A DNA stretch of 39,735 nt from Parabacteroides sp. An277 (GTDB taxonomy: Bacteria > Bacteroidota > Bacteroidia > Bacteroidales > Tannerellaceae): contig NZ_NFJB01000030.1 of assembly GCF_002159645.1 (NCBI RefSeq), forward strand, positions 1-39,735, read 5' to 3'. Shown here piece after piece: positions 7,144 to 14,592 of the stretch (position 1 is its first letter; each line of letters starts with the position of its first letter). A program made the position numbers and the translations under genes. The notes beneath the pieces are model-generated. The model made no database searches and had not been told where the DNA came from. It was given only the letters and a program-made list of their open reading frames with translations.

Positions 7144-8472
7144 TTATTCTATATGATACAACTTCAGTTTGTTATATAATGTTTTGCGGTCGATGCCCAG
7201 AAGTTGGGCTGCCCGTGTCTTATTGTTATTACATTCTATAAGGGCTTTACGGATGAGATCGATTTCATGACTTTCGTCTTTGAGTTGGGAGACGGGTTGC
7301 GCTTTCGTACGTTGGCTTTCCTGTAGTTCGTCGGGTAATTCTGCACATGTAATATAACGTCCTTTTGCCAAGAGGGTCGCATAGCGGATAACGTTCTTCA
7401 TCTGCCGAAGGTTTCCAGGCCATGAATAGGATTGGAAAAGACGAATGGTCTCGTCGTCAAAACCAATTAAATTTTTCTTCAATTCGGCATTGGCCAAATC
7501 AAGGAAATGGTTGGCAAAGAGGAGCAAATCCTCTTGTCGTTCGCGAAGGTCGGGGATACGGATTGTGAACTCATTGATACGATGATAAAGGTCTTCACGG
7601 AAATCCCCCTTTTCAATAGCTTGGCGTAAATTCTCGTTGGTAGCCGAGACGAGGCGAACGTTTATCGCAATCTCTTGATTGCTACCTACGGGGCGAATCT
7701 TTCTCTCTTGCAAGGCGCGGAGCAATTGTACTTGTACCTCATAGGTTAGATTGCCTATTTCGTCCAAGAAAAGCGTCCCGCCTTGTGCAGCCACGAAAGC
7801 ACCTACTTTATTATCTATCGCACCTGTAAACGAGCCTTTAACGTGTCCAAAGAATTCCGATGCGGCTAAATCTTTCGGAATGGCTCCACAATCGACTGCT
7901 ACAAAAGGTCCTTTTGCCCGATTGCTTTGCTCGTGGATACGCCTCGCTACGTATTCTTTACCCGTCCCGCTCGAACCGTTTATCAGTACCGACATCTCCG
8001 TTGGTGCTACCAATCGCACATGTTCGAAAAGCGAAACAGCCGCTGGGCTGATTCCCTCTATATAAGGATTCTGCAATGCGTCCTCGCGCGCTTCGTCCGG
8101 CTCTGCACCAGGCCATTGGATGGTCTCTTGAATTTTCTTCAAAAGTTCTTCCGGATTTAGCGGCTTAGAGATATAATCCGCTGCACCCAGCTTGATGGCT
8201 TGTACGGCGGTCTGGATATCCGCATAGCTTGTCATCATAATGAGCGCCGTATCAGGACGTTCCTCTTTCACCCATTTCAACAAATCAATACCATCTTGAT
8301 CCGGAAGTCTCAAGTCCGATAAGACTAATTGATAAGCATGGTCCGCCATATCCCGCTTCGCATCGACTACCGACGAGAATGCGCGAACCTGAAATCCTTT
8401 TTTGCTCAACCATGTCTGCAACATGAAAGAGAACGTAATATCGTCTTCTACTATTAATATAGATGGTATCAT
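7144..8472 (-). CDS. Sigma-54-dependent response regulator, NtrC type
   Basis: A 442-residue protein with all three NtrC-family parts. The receiver domain (1-120) has acidic residues 10-11, phospho-acceptor Asp53 in SDLRLPD, Thr81 and Lys103. The AAA+ domain (about 140-375) has Walker A GSSGTGKE (166-173), the sigma-54 contact loop GSFTGA (213-218, a Ser variant of GAFTGA), Walker B GGTLFLDEIG (231-240) and REDLYHRIN. The C-terminal Fis-type helix-turn-helix is NKTRAAQLLGIDRKTLYNKL (417-436). The start at 8472 is chosen because the receiver domain begins there. No histidine kinase gene lies in the window, so its partner is elsewhere or its neighbourhood has been rearranged. The exonuclease gene follows directly. 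Confidence 0.93.
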   Translation of the reverse strand: MIPSILIVEDDITFSFMLQTWLSKKGFQVRAFSSVVDAKRDMADHAYQLVLSDLRLPDQDGIDLLKWVKEERPDTALIMMTSYADIQTAVQAIKLGAADYISKPLNPEELLKKIQETIQWPGAEPDEAREDALQNPYIEGISPAAVSLFEHVRLVAPTEMSVLINGSSGTGKEYVARRIHEQSNRAKGPFVAVDCGAIPKDLAASEFFGHVKGSFTGAIDNKVGAFVAAQGGTLFLDEIGNLTYEVQVQLLRALQERKIRPVGSNQEIAINVRLVSATNENLRQAIEKGDFREDLYHRINEFTIRIPDLRERQEDLLLFANHFLDLANAELKKNLIGFDDETIRLFQSYSWPGNLRQMKNVIRYATLLAKGRYITCAELPDELQESQRTKAQPVSQLKDESHEIDLIRKALIECNNNKTRAAQLLGIDRKTLYNKLKLYHIE

Positions 8473-8492
8473 ACATTTCCGTTTTACAAAGA

Positions 8493-8500
8493 CAAAAATA
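8493..8500 (-). promoter_or_regulatory. -7 box of the NtrC-type regulator gene
   Basis: On the minus strand TATTTTTG matches TAnnTTTG, about 20 bp before the start codon. No clear -33 TTG is present at the usual distance. Confidence 0.4.
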
Positions 8501-8620
8501 CAACTTTTTTCTGAAAAATACATCTTTGGAAATCCTTTTACCCTTAAAAATGGTCTACAACCGAAGAAAACTTCTCGGCAAGGTACTAAAAACTTCTATT
8601 TCCGTTTTCTATTCTTTACG

Positions 8621-8699
8621 TATCGTCGATGTTTGTGTAAATATCGTTGATATTTGTATATCTTTAGCCTAAAGATAAGGAAATATCGTCGATATTTAT
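8621..8699. promoter_or_regulatory. Phased palindromic repeats upstream of oxyR and the NtrC-type gene
   Basis: Three near-identical copies of TATCGTCGATATTTGT occur at 8621-8636, 8642-8657 and 8684-8699. Each has a dyad core of the type AATATCG-x-CGATATT. Their starts are 21 and 42 bp apart, that is 2 and 4 helical turns. The free 21-bp slot holds a different perfect palindrome, TATCTTTAG-C-CTAAAGATA (8659-8677). The 365-bp gap between the divergent genes (8473-8837) has no other gene. Such phased sites upstream of a promoter fit an enhancer or multi-dimer operator. The binding protein is not known; the adjacent NtrC-type regulator is one candidate. Confidence 0.6.
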
Positions 8700-8837
8700 A
8701 GAATTTTTCGGTAAGGAAGGAGGTTTTCCTGCCTTATCGGGTAATTTTTCTTCGGGTTGAATTTTCTTTTCTTCGCGAGATGGATTTGAAATATTCCTTA
8801 TATTTGCAGACGAACTAAATAGGCGCATAAAAAGAAG

Positions 8838-9764
8838 ATGACAATTCAACAATTGGAATATATCTTGGCGGTAGACCGTTATCGCCATTTTGCCAAAGCG
8901 GCAGAGCATTGCCATGTGACACAACCTACGCTTAGCATGATGATTCAAAAGCTGGAAGACGAGTTGGGGGTAAAGCTTTTCGACCGGTCGATACCTCCTG
9001 TCCGCCCGACGGCCACAGGTGTGAAAATCATTGCACAAGCTCGGAAGGTACTGCTTCAGGCGGCTCAGATTAAGGATATTGTGACGGAAGAGACGCAATC
9101 CTTGAAGGGGTCGTTTCGGTTGGCCGTACTTCCTACTATTGCGCCTTATCTTCTTCCGCGTTTCTTGCAACATATTGCCGAACAACATCATGAATTGGAT
9201 ATTCGCATCCAAGAGATGCAAACGGTACCCACTTTGTCTGCCCTTGCGAAAGGAGAAATCGATGCCGCCATTATCGCTAACGAACCGACGGAGGCCAACC
9301 TGTTGGGTACGCGCCTTTATTACGAAGAGTTTTTCGGATACGTATCGCGCCATGAACCTATATTCAAGCAAGACATTATCCGCACGACGGATATCAGCGA
9401 CGAACGGCTTTGGCTCCTCGACGAAGGACATTGTTTTCGTGACCAGCTTATGCGTTTTTGCCAACGCGAAAAGGTGAAGATTCATCAGGCGGCTTACCAT
9501 ATGGGAAGTCTGGAGACCTTTATGCACATGGTAGAAAGCGGTTTTGGTATGACCTTTATCCCCGAGCTTGCTACGCTTCAGCTATGTGATTCGCAACGTG
9601 AATTGGTACGTCCGTTTGCTATTCCGCGTCCCACACGCGAGATTTATTTCGTCACGCACAAGGATTTCATCCGTCATTCGCTTTCGAAAATATTGATAGA
9701 GCATATCCAGGAAGCCGTACCCAAGAAGATGCTTCGCCTGCAAGTCGGACAAAAAATCGTCTGA
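8838..9764 (+). CDS. oxyR: OxyR, LysR-type peroxide-responsive regulator
   Basis: A 308-residue LysR-family protein. The N-terminal winged helix (MTIQQLEYILAVDRYRHFAK onward, residues 1-60) is followed by the two-lobed sensor domain. The peroxide-sensing motif is present with the same numbering as in Escherichia coli: Cys199 in EGHCFRDQ and Cys208 in MRFC. The family forms a Cys199-Cys208 disulfide on oxidation and then activates catalase, peroxidase and ferritin-like genes. A -7-like TATATTTG lies at 8799-8806, and phased repeats lie farther upstream. The gene stands alone and is divergent from the NtrC-type regulator. Confidence 0.93.
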   Translation: MTIQQLEYILAVDRYRHFAKAAEHCHVTQPTLSMMIQKLEDELGVKLFDRSIPPVRPTATGVKIIAQARKVLLQAAQIKDIVTEETQSLKGSFRLAVLPTIAPYLLPRFLQHIAEQHHELDIRIQEMQTVPTLSALAKGEIDAAIIANEPTEANLLGTRLYYEEFFGYVSRHEPIFKQDIIRTTDISDERLWLLDEGHCFRDQLMRFCQREKVKIHQAAYHMGSLETFMHMVESGFGMTFIPELATLQLCDSQRELVRPFAIPRPTREIYFVTHKDFIRHSLSKILIEHIQEAVPKKMLRLQVGQKIV

Positions 9765-9787
9765 TTTAACATAAAAAATTGTCACGA

Positions 9788-9821
9788 TTTGCTTGCATTT
9801 GTCGAAAAAGTATTACTTTTG
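9788..9821 (+). promoter_or_regulatory. Promoter of the aromatic amino acid operon
   Basis: The -7 box TACTTTTG lies at 9814-9821. TTTG (9788-9791, 22-bp spacing) or TTG (9793-9795, 18-bp spacing) can serve as the -33 element. Transcription would begin near 9828, just ahead of the leader peptide. Confidence 0.55.
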
Positions 9822-9848
9822 CGCCAGATAAAAGAACAAACGAATAAA

Positions 9849-9923
9849 ATGACACGATTTAGCTTTACATATTACTTTTATTACTTTTACTTTAGCAAAG
9901 TGAAGGCAGGAGTTTGTATGTGA
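9849..9923 (+). CDS. Phe/Tyr-rich leader peptide of the aromatic operon
   Basis: A 24-codon frame begins ATG ACA CGA and ends at TGA (9921-9923). Ten of residues 4-15 are aromatic: five Phe (4, 6, 10, 13, 15) and five Tyr (8, 9, 11, 12, 14), including the run YYFYYFYF. Such a composition in a short frame directly ahead of Phe and Tyr biosynthesis genes is the hallmark of an attenuation leader. No Trp codon occurs, matching an operon that makes Phe and Tyr. Ribosomes short of either charged tRNA would stall at 9870-9893. The start has only an A-rich upstream region, as is normal for the phylum. Confidence 0.85.
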   Translation: MTRFSFTYYFYYFYFSKVKAGVCM

Positions 9924-9979
9924 AGATTTGAATCCATAAAATGAATCATAAATATCAATCATAAGTATAAAGTCCTGCC
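9905..9979 (+). promoter_or_regulatory. Attenuator: antiterminator pairing
   Basis: GGCAGGA (9905-9911), inside the last codons of the leader peptide, is perfectly complementary to TCCTGCC (9973-9979), the 5' arm of the terminator. After one mismatch three further A-U pairs are possible. A ribosome stalled at the Phe/Tyr codons leaves 9905-9911 free, so the antiterminator forms. A ribosome at the leader stop codon covers it, so the terminator forms. The order of parts is the same as in classical pheA-type attenuation. Confidence 0.8.
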
Positions 9980-10000
9980 GCAATCCGGTGGGACTTTTTT
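9971..10000 (+). terminator. Attenuator terminator of the aromatic operon
   Basis: A 10-bp stem (9971-9980 with 9986-9995, two G-U pairs) closes a 5-nt loop and is followed by six T's and then ATTTT. It lies between the leader peptide and the dehydratase gene, so it can only act as a regulated stop. Confidence 0.85.
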
Positions 10001-10026
10001 ATTTTGAAAACAAACTCTCAAGAACG

Positions 10027-10872
10027 ATGAAAAGAAAAGTAGCTATTCAAGGCATTGCCGGTTCGTATCATGATATCGCTGCTCGTCGATATTTCGAAGG
10101 AGACGAGGTGGAAACGATTCCTTGTAATACATTCCGCGATGTAATCCAGACTATCAAAAAAGACCCAAGTGTGTTGGGGTTAATGGCGATTGAGAATACC
10201 ATAGCTGGAAGTCTTTTGCAGAATCATGAGTTGATACGCGAGAGCGGATTTTCAGTAATCGGGGAATACAAATTGCGGATATCACATTCGTTGGTGGCTT
10301 TGCCAGGGACGAAGTTAGAGGATATCATTGAGATAAATTCTCATCCGATTGCCCTCATGCAATGCACAGACTTTCTGGATACGCTTCCCCATGCGAAGAT
10401 TGTCGAAAAGGATGATACTGCCAATAGCGCACGTTGGATTGCAGAGCAGCATCTCAAAGGGCATGCCGCCATTTGTGGTAAGTTGGCGGCCGAGATTTAT
10501 GGAATGGAGGTGCTTGCAGAAGGCATCGAAACCAATAAACGGAATTTTACCCGTTTTGTAGCGATAGCAGATCGTTGGACAGCCGATGAGGTCATGCGTG
10601 ATAGTATCAAGAACAAAGCATCTTTGGTCTTTGCCGTACCTCACGTAGCGGGGAGTCTCTCGCGTGTCCTTTCGGTACTCTCGTTCTACGATATGAATCT
10701 CTCTAAAATTCAATCGTTACCTATCATTGGGCGGGAGTGGGAATATCTTTTCTACGTTAACTTGACATTTAGTGATTATATCAAATATCGCCAAGCGCTC
10801 GATGCGATTCGTCCGCTGACAAAAGATCTTAAAATTTTAGGTGAATATGAAGAAGGAAGACAAGGCTTATAA
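10027..10872 (+). CDS. pheA: Prephenate dehydratase
   Basis: A 281-residue enzyme that converts prephenate to phenylpyruvate in phenylalanine synthesis. The catalytic domain (1-180) shows IENTIAGSL (55-63) and the family's Thr-Arg-Phe signature at 175-177. A C-terminal ACT domain (about 197-272) is present; its usual ESRP is replaced by QSLP and its GALV by AGSL, so Phe inhibition may differ. There is no chorismate mutase domain here; that activity is fused to the DAHP synthase two genes downstream. The start at 10027 is chosen because a longer frame would run into the attenuator terminator. Its 3' end overlaps the aminotransferase start by 26 bp. Confidence 0.92.
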   Translation: MKRKVAIQGIAGSYHDIAARRYFEGDEVETIPCNTFRDVIQTIKKDPSVLGLMAIENTIAGSLLQNHELIRESGFSVIGEYKLRISHSLVALPGTKLEDIIEINSHPIALMQCTDFLDTLPHAKIVEKDDTANSARWIAEQHLKGHAAICGKLAAEIYGMEVLAEGIETNKRNFTRFVAIADRWTADEVMRDSIKNKASLVFAVPHVAGSLSRVLSVLSFYDMNLSKIQSLPIIGREWEYLFYVNLTFSDYIKYRQALDAIRPLTKDLKILGEYEEGRQGL

Positions 10873-12034
10873 TAATATCGTGCCGGCGGATCGTGTTTCG
10901 AACGTCCAAGAATATTATTTTTCGCGTAAATTGAAAGAGGTCGCCGAAATGAATGCGGCGGGAAAGCATGTTATTAACTTGGGAATTGGTAGTCCGGATT
11001 TGCCTCCCTCTACTGAGACTATCGAAGCTCTTTGTTATCATGCACATCAGTCTAATGAGCATGGATACCAACCTTATGTAGGTATTCCAGAGTTGCGTAT
11101 GGCTTTTTCTCAATGGTATAAAAGATGGTTTCAAGTGGATTTGGATCCGAAATGCGAAATCCAACCGTTGATCGGTTCTAAGGAGGGAATATTACATGTC
11201 TCTTTAGCGTTTCTAAACTCAGGAGACGGAGTGTTGGTTCCCAATCCCGGTTATCCAACGTATAGTTCGGTGAGCCATCTCGTTCAGGCGCGAATCGTGC
11301 CGTATGATCTTCGGGAAGAATTAGGATGGCAACCAGATTTTGAGGCACTCGAACGTATGGATCTTTCTGGTATTAAATTAATGTGGACGAATTATCCGAA
11401 TATGCCAACCGGAGCCAATGCAAGTTTGGAACTTTATCAGAAGCTGGTAGACTTCGGACGGAAGCATAACATCATCATCTGCAATGACAATCCGTATAGT
11501 TTTATTCTGAACGAGCATCCGTTGAGCATTCTGAGCATTCCTGGCGCGAAAGATATCTGCATTGAAATGAATTCGATGAGCAAGGCGCATAATATGCCAG
11601 GTTGGCGCATGGCGATGTTGGCTTCAAACGCGCAATTCGTGCAATGGATATTGAAAGTAAAGAGTAATATCGATTCTGGCCAATTCAAGCCGATGCAATA
11701 TGCTGCCGTTGAAGCATTGAACGCTCCGCGCGAATGGTATGAACGGATGAATGCCATCTATCGAAGTCGTCGGGCGTTGGCCGGTGAAATTATGGATGCT
11801 TTAGGCTGTCGTTACGATAAAAACCAGGTGGGGATGTTCCTTTGGGGGCGTATACCGGATGAGGTGGCAGGAAGTGAAGTTCTCGCTGATGATATTTTAT
11901 ACAATGCAAATGTCTTTTTGACGCCTGGATTCATTTTTGGCTCTAATGGCAATCGTTTCATTCGTATATCGCTTTGTTGCAATCAAGAAATGTTGTCGGA
12001 AGCGTTGACACGCATTCAAAATCGAAAAAAGTAG
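10847..12034 (+). CDS. Class I/II PLP-dependent aminotransferase, probably aromatic
   Basis: A 395-residue fold-type I aminotransferase. The PLP lysine is in NSMSKAHNMPGWRMAM (SK followed by GWR), with the Asn-Pro segment TNYPNMPTGA and the Asp region CNDNPYSF. Its position inside the pheA-tyrA operon suggests the final transamination of phenylpyruvate and 4-hydroxyphenylpyruvate to Phe and Tyr, although relatives are often annotated as aspartate or LL-diaminopimelate aminotransferase. The start at 10847 is preferred; an ATG at 10841 is also in frame. Both overlap the end of pheA, which suggests translational coupling. Confidence 0.85.
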   Translation: MKKEDKAYNNIVPADRVSNVQEYYFSRKLKEVAEMNAAGKHVINLGIGSPDLPPSTETIEALCYHAHQSNEHGYQPYVGIPELRMAFSQWYKRWFQVDLDPKCEIQPLIGSKEGILHVSLAFLNSGDGVLVPNPGYPTYSSVSHLVQARIVPYDLREELGWQPDFEALERMDLSGIKLMWTNYPNMPTGANASLELYQKLVDFGRKHNIIICNDNPYSFILNEHPLSILSIPGAKDICIEMNSMSKAHNMPGWRMAMLASNAQFVQWILKVKSNIDSGQFKPMQYAAVEALNAPREWYERMNAIYRSRRALAGEIMDALGCRYDKNQVGMFLWGRIPDEVAGSEVLADDILYNANVFLTPGFIFGSNGNRFIRISLCCNQEMLSEALTRIQNRKK

Positions 12035-12063
12035 AATCATAAAACAATAAAAGAATATTTATC

Positions 12064-13143
12064 ATGGAAAAAATGGAATTTGAATCAATTTTGCTACCGG
12101 GTATCAACCCGAAACGTCCCATCGTCATCGCAGGACCATGTAGCGCCGAGTCGGAAGAGCAAGTAATTGAAACGGCTAAAGGACTCGCCTCGAAAGGTAT
12201 TAAGATATTTCGTGCGGGGATTTGGAAACCACGTACCAAACCCGGAGGTTTCGAAGGTATTGGCGTGATTGGTTTACCGTGGTTGAAACGTGTCAAAGAA
12301 GAAACGGGCATGTACGTTACAACGGAAGTAGCTACTAAGGATCATGTGTTTGAGGCTCTTAAAGCAGGAATCGATATGCTTTGGATTGGAGCTCGTACGT
12401 CGGCCAATCCTTTCGCCGTACAGGAAATTGCGGATGCTTTGAAAGGGGTGGATATTCCGGTACTTATTAAGAATCCTGTCAATCCGGATTTAGAACTCTG
12501 GATTGGTGCTTTCCAGCGTCTTTACAACGCGGGTATCCGTCGGTTGGGTGCTATCCATCGCGGTTTTAGTTCGTATGACAAGAAAATTTATCGTAATCTT
12601 CCACTTTGGCATATTCCTATTGAATTGCGCCGTCGTATGCCGGACTTGCCTATTTTCTGTGATCCCAGCCACATCGGAGGAAAGCGGGAACTGATTGCTC
12701 CGCTTTGCCAGCAGGCGATGGATTTGAATTTCGATGGACTCATGATTGAGTCACATCGTGATCCGGACGCGGCTTGGAGTGATGCCTTCCAGCAGATTAC
12801 ACCGGATGTACTTGATTATGTACTCAATCTTCTTGTAATTCGCGATTCAACCCAAACGACAGAAAGCTTGGCGGAATTGCGTCGTCAAATCGACGGAATA
12901 GACGAGCAAATCCTCGAGTTGTTGGCAAAGCGGATGCGTGTTTCTCGCGAAATTGGGGTATATAAAAAGGAACACAACATGCCTATTCTCCAATCGCCGC
13001 GTTATAGCGAAATCTTGGAGAACCGTTCGGATATGGGCAAGCAAATGGAACTTAATCCTGAATTCATTCGTGAAATGTTGAAAGAGATTCATGAGGAATC
13101 TGTTCGTCAGCAGATGATTATCATGAACGAAGAAAAGGCTTGA
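12064..13143 (+). CDS. Bifunctional DAHP synthase / chorismate mutase
   Basis: A 359-residue fusion. Residues 1-260 are a DAHP synthase of the KDO8P-synthase-related type: GPCSAES (24-30), RAGIWKPRTKP (50-60), GARTSANP (109-116), KNPVNPD (136-142) and CDPSHIGGKR (199-208) form the metal and phosphoenolpyruvate site. Residues about 268-350 are an AroQ-type chorismate mutase, beginning ELRRQIDGIDEQILELLAKR. The protein makes the first shikimate intermediate and later turns chorismate into prephenate, the substrate of the genes on both sides. Such fusions usually let prephenate control the synthase. It is 29 bp after the aminotransferase. Confidence 0.93.
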   Translation: MEKMEFESILLPGINPKRPIVIAGPCSAESEEQVIETAKGLASKGIKIFRAGIWKPRTKPGGFEGIGVIGLPWLKRVKEETGMYVTTEVATKDHVFEALKAGIDMLWIGARTSANPFAVQEIADALKGVDIPVLIKNPVNPDLELWIGAFQRLYNAGIRRLGAIHRGFSSYDKKIYRNLPLWHIPIELRRRMPDLPIFCDPSHIGGKRELIAPLCQQAMDLNFDGLMIESHRDPDAAWSDAFQQITPDVLDYVLNLLVIRDSTQTTESLAELRRQIDGIDEQILELLAKRMRVSREIGVYKKEHNMPILQSPRYSEILENRSDMGKQMELNPEFIREMLKEIHEESVRQQMIIMNEEKA

Positions 13144-13158
13144 TTGCAAAGTATATGA

Positions 13159-13226
13159 ACACAGAGGCTCAGAGACACGGCAGATTGATGAGAAAAACGC
13201 GGTGTCTCGGTGTCTCTGTGTTTTTT
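13159..13226 (+). terminator. Hairpin repeat with T-run inside the aromatic operon
   Basis: A long imperfect stem pairs the ACACAGAG-type left arm (from 13159) with the right arm ending CTCTGTGT (to 13221), followed by six T's. It resembles a rho-independent terminator but lies between the synthase and tyrA, so it may reduce tyrA expression. A related sequence occurs at 29224-29292. Confidence 0.6.
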
Positions 13227-13253
13227 ATAAACCTATCCAAATAGTATACAGAA

Positions 13254-14027
13254 ATGAAAATACTTATTCTCGGAGCCGGTAAAATGGGCTCCTTTTTTAC
13301 GGATTTACTTAGTTTCGACCACGAAGTCGCTGTTTTCGAACAAGACCCGAAACGAATGCGCTTTATTTATAACGCTTTCCGGATGCAAAGTATTGACGAG
13401 GTGAAGGACTTTGTTCCAGAACTCGTGATCAATTGCGTGACGCTTAACCATACGCTGGATGCTTTCCGGGCCGTGCTTCCGCTTTTGCCTCCTTATTGCA
13501 TCATTTCGGATATTGCCTCTGTCAAGACACATTTGAAAGAGTTTTACGAGACATGTGGTTTCCCGTATGTATCGACCCACCCGATGTTTGGTCCGACCTT
13601 TGCCAATCTCGACAACCTCAGTAAAGAAAATGCCATCATCATTTCCGAAGGAGACCACTTGGGCAAGATTTTTTTCAAAGATCTTTATAGCCGTTTGCAT
13701 CTGAATATTCGGGAATACACATTTAAGGAACATGATGAGGTGGTGGCTTATTCGCTAGGTATTCCTTTCGCCTCGACCATGGTCTTTGCGGCGACTATGA
13801 AGCATCAGGATGCACCGGGCACGACCTTCAAGCGGCACATGAAAACTGCCCGCGGCCTCCTTTCCGAGGACGATTACCTCTTGACCGAAATCCTTCTCAA
13901 TCCGCATGTCCCGCATCAAATCGAACGTATCCAAGAAGAACTATCTATCCTTTTGCAGGATATCAAAAACAAGGATACGGATGCCATTAAACAATACCTG
14001 ACGAAAATACGGAAGAATATTGAGTAA
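13254..14027 (+). CDS. tyrA: Prephenate dehydrogenase
   Basis: A 257-residue NAD(P)-dependent enzyme making 4-hydroxyphenylpyruvate for tyrosine. It has the Rossmann motif GAGKMG (7-12), the SDIASVK segment (85-91) and the catalytic histidine in STHPMFGP (107-114). The C-terminal helical dimerisation domain is present and there is no ACT domain, so it is a minimal TyrA. It is the last gene of the operon, separated from the synthase by 110 bp that include the T-tailed hairpin, and followed by a strong terminator. Confidence 0.9.
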   Translation: MKILILGAGKMGSFFTDLLSFDHEVAVFEQDPKRMRFIYNAFRMQSIDEVKDFVPELVINCVTLNHTLDAFRAVLPLLPPYCIISDIASVKTHLKEFYETCGFPYVSTHPMFGPTFANLDNLSKENAIIISEGDHLGKIFFKDLYSRLHLNIREYTFKEHDEVVAYSLGIPFASTMVFAATMKHQDAPGTTFKRHMKTARGLLSEDDYLLTEILLNPHVPHQIERIQEELSILLQDIKNKDTDAIKQYLTKIRKNIE

Positions 14028-14039
14028 TCTTCCTAAAAG

Positions 14040-14082
14040 AGAGAATATGCCCCTGTTTTTTAGGACGGCACATTCTCTTTTT
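14040..14082 (+). terminator. Terminator of the aromatic operon
   Basis: AGAGAAT-A-TGCC (14040-14051) pairs with GGCA-C-ATTCTCT (14067-14078) with one internal mismatch, and T's follow. It ends the pheA-tyrA transcript. Confidence 0.8.
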
Positions 14083-14118
14083 CTTTTTTGCACCATTATC
14101 TTGTATTTTCTTCGATGC

Positions 14119-14156
14119 TATGCTGCGTTCTGGCGTAAGCAGTGTCTAATTTTGCA
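14119..14156 (+). promoter_or_regulatory. Shared promoter module, copy A
   Basis: TATGC (14119), TTCTGGCGTAA (14128-14138) and TAATTTTGCA (14147-14156) occur with the same spacing as in five other modules in this window. The -7 box TAATTTTG ends 27 bp before the start at 14182. The usual -33 TTG is absent, and the conserved TGGC block lies in its vicinity instead. Confidence 0.8.
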
Positions 14157-14181
14157 TCATCATTCAAAAAGAAAGTAGATT

Positions 14182-14562
14182 ATGACACTGAAAGAATTGG
14201 TAATGCGAGTTAGTTTTGAGGAGTTGTTGCCTTATTTAAAAGCAATGATAAAAGGGCATGATAATTCTGTGTATGCCTTTCGCGAAGCATACGACCGGCT
14301 CCGGTTAATGGAACCCGAACCAGATTTTAAAGGGGAAATTCAAGTGGGATGGCATGGTGGAATGTTTGGAGAAGATAAATGGGTTGGCGTTTCTGGTTTG
14401 TCGGGCAATTACTGGAACAAGGGTTTGTCTAAAGAAATCATTGTGGAAGAGGGTATTCACCTTACTCCAAACGAACTGGCTGCCCATTGCCTTTGGGAAA
14501 TCACATTCTATGGATTTTCGGAAAAGGAGATAGAAAATACTTTCGAAAGAATGCTGGGATAA
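14182..14562 (+). CDS. Small protein of unknown function (DUF6557-like), possibly split by an in-frame stop
   Basis: A 126-residue soluble protein with no catalytic motif that I recognise. It resembles the Bacteroidales family I recall as DUF6557. The C-terminal part (HLTPNELAAHCLWEITFYGFSEKEIENTF) is clearly related to the protein at 23575-24069 (ITPQELVAGLFWKITYYGGSEEM). The N-terminus (LKELVMRVSFEELLPYLKAMI) matches the other's start in pattern. The promoter is module A. The TAA at 14560-14562 is followed in the same frame by open codons running into the next gene, so the original protein may have been longer. Confidence 0.65.
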   Translation: MTLKELVMRVSFEELLPYLKAMIKGHDNSVYAFREAYDRLRLMEPEPDFKGEIQVGWHGGMFGEDKWVGVSGLSGNYWNKGLSKEIIVEEGIHLTPNELAAHCLWEITFYGFSEKEIENTFERMLG

Positions 14563-14592
14563 AATAAACCACAAAATAAATATGAAATAGCC

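Noticed and set aside
8700-8837. Sigma-54 promoter for oxyR
   Set aside because: No GG-N10-GC arrangement was found near TTGC at 8804-8807; a TATATTTG -7 box explains the start better.
8664-9527. 287-residue minus-strand frame opposite oxyR
   Set aside because: The plus strand clearly encodes OxyR with its cysteine pair; the antisense frame shows no family motif.
9988-10026. Upstream start for pheA at 9988
   Set aside because: This would place the first codons inside the attenuator terminator; the ATG at 10027 begins the conserved protein.
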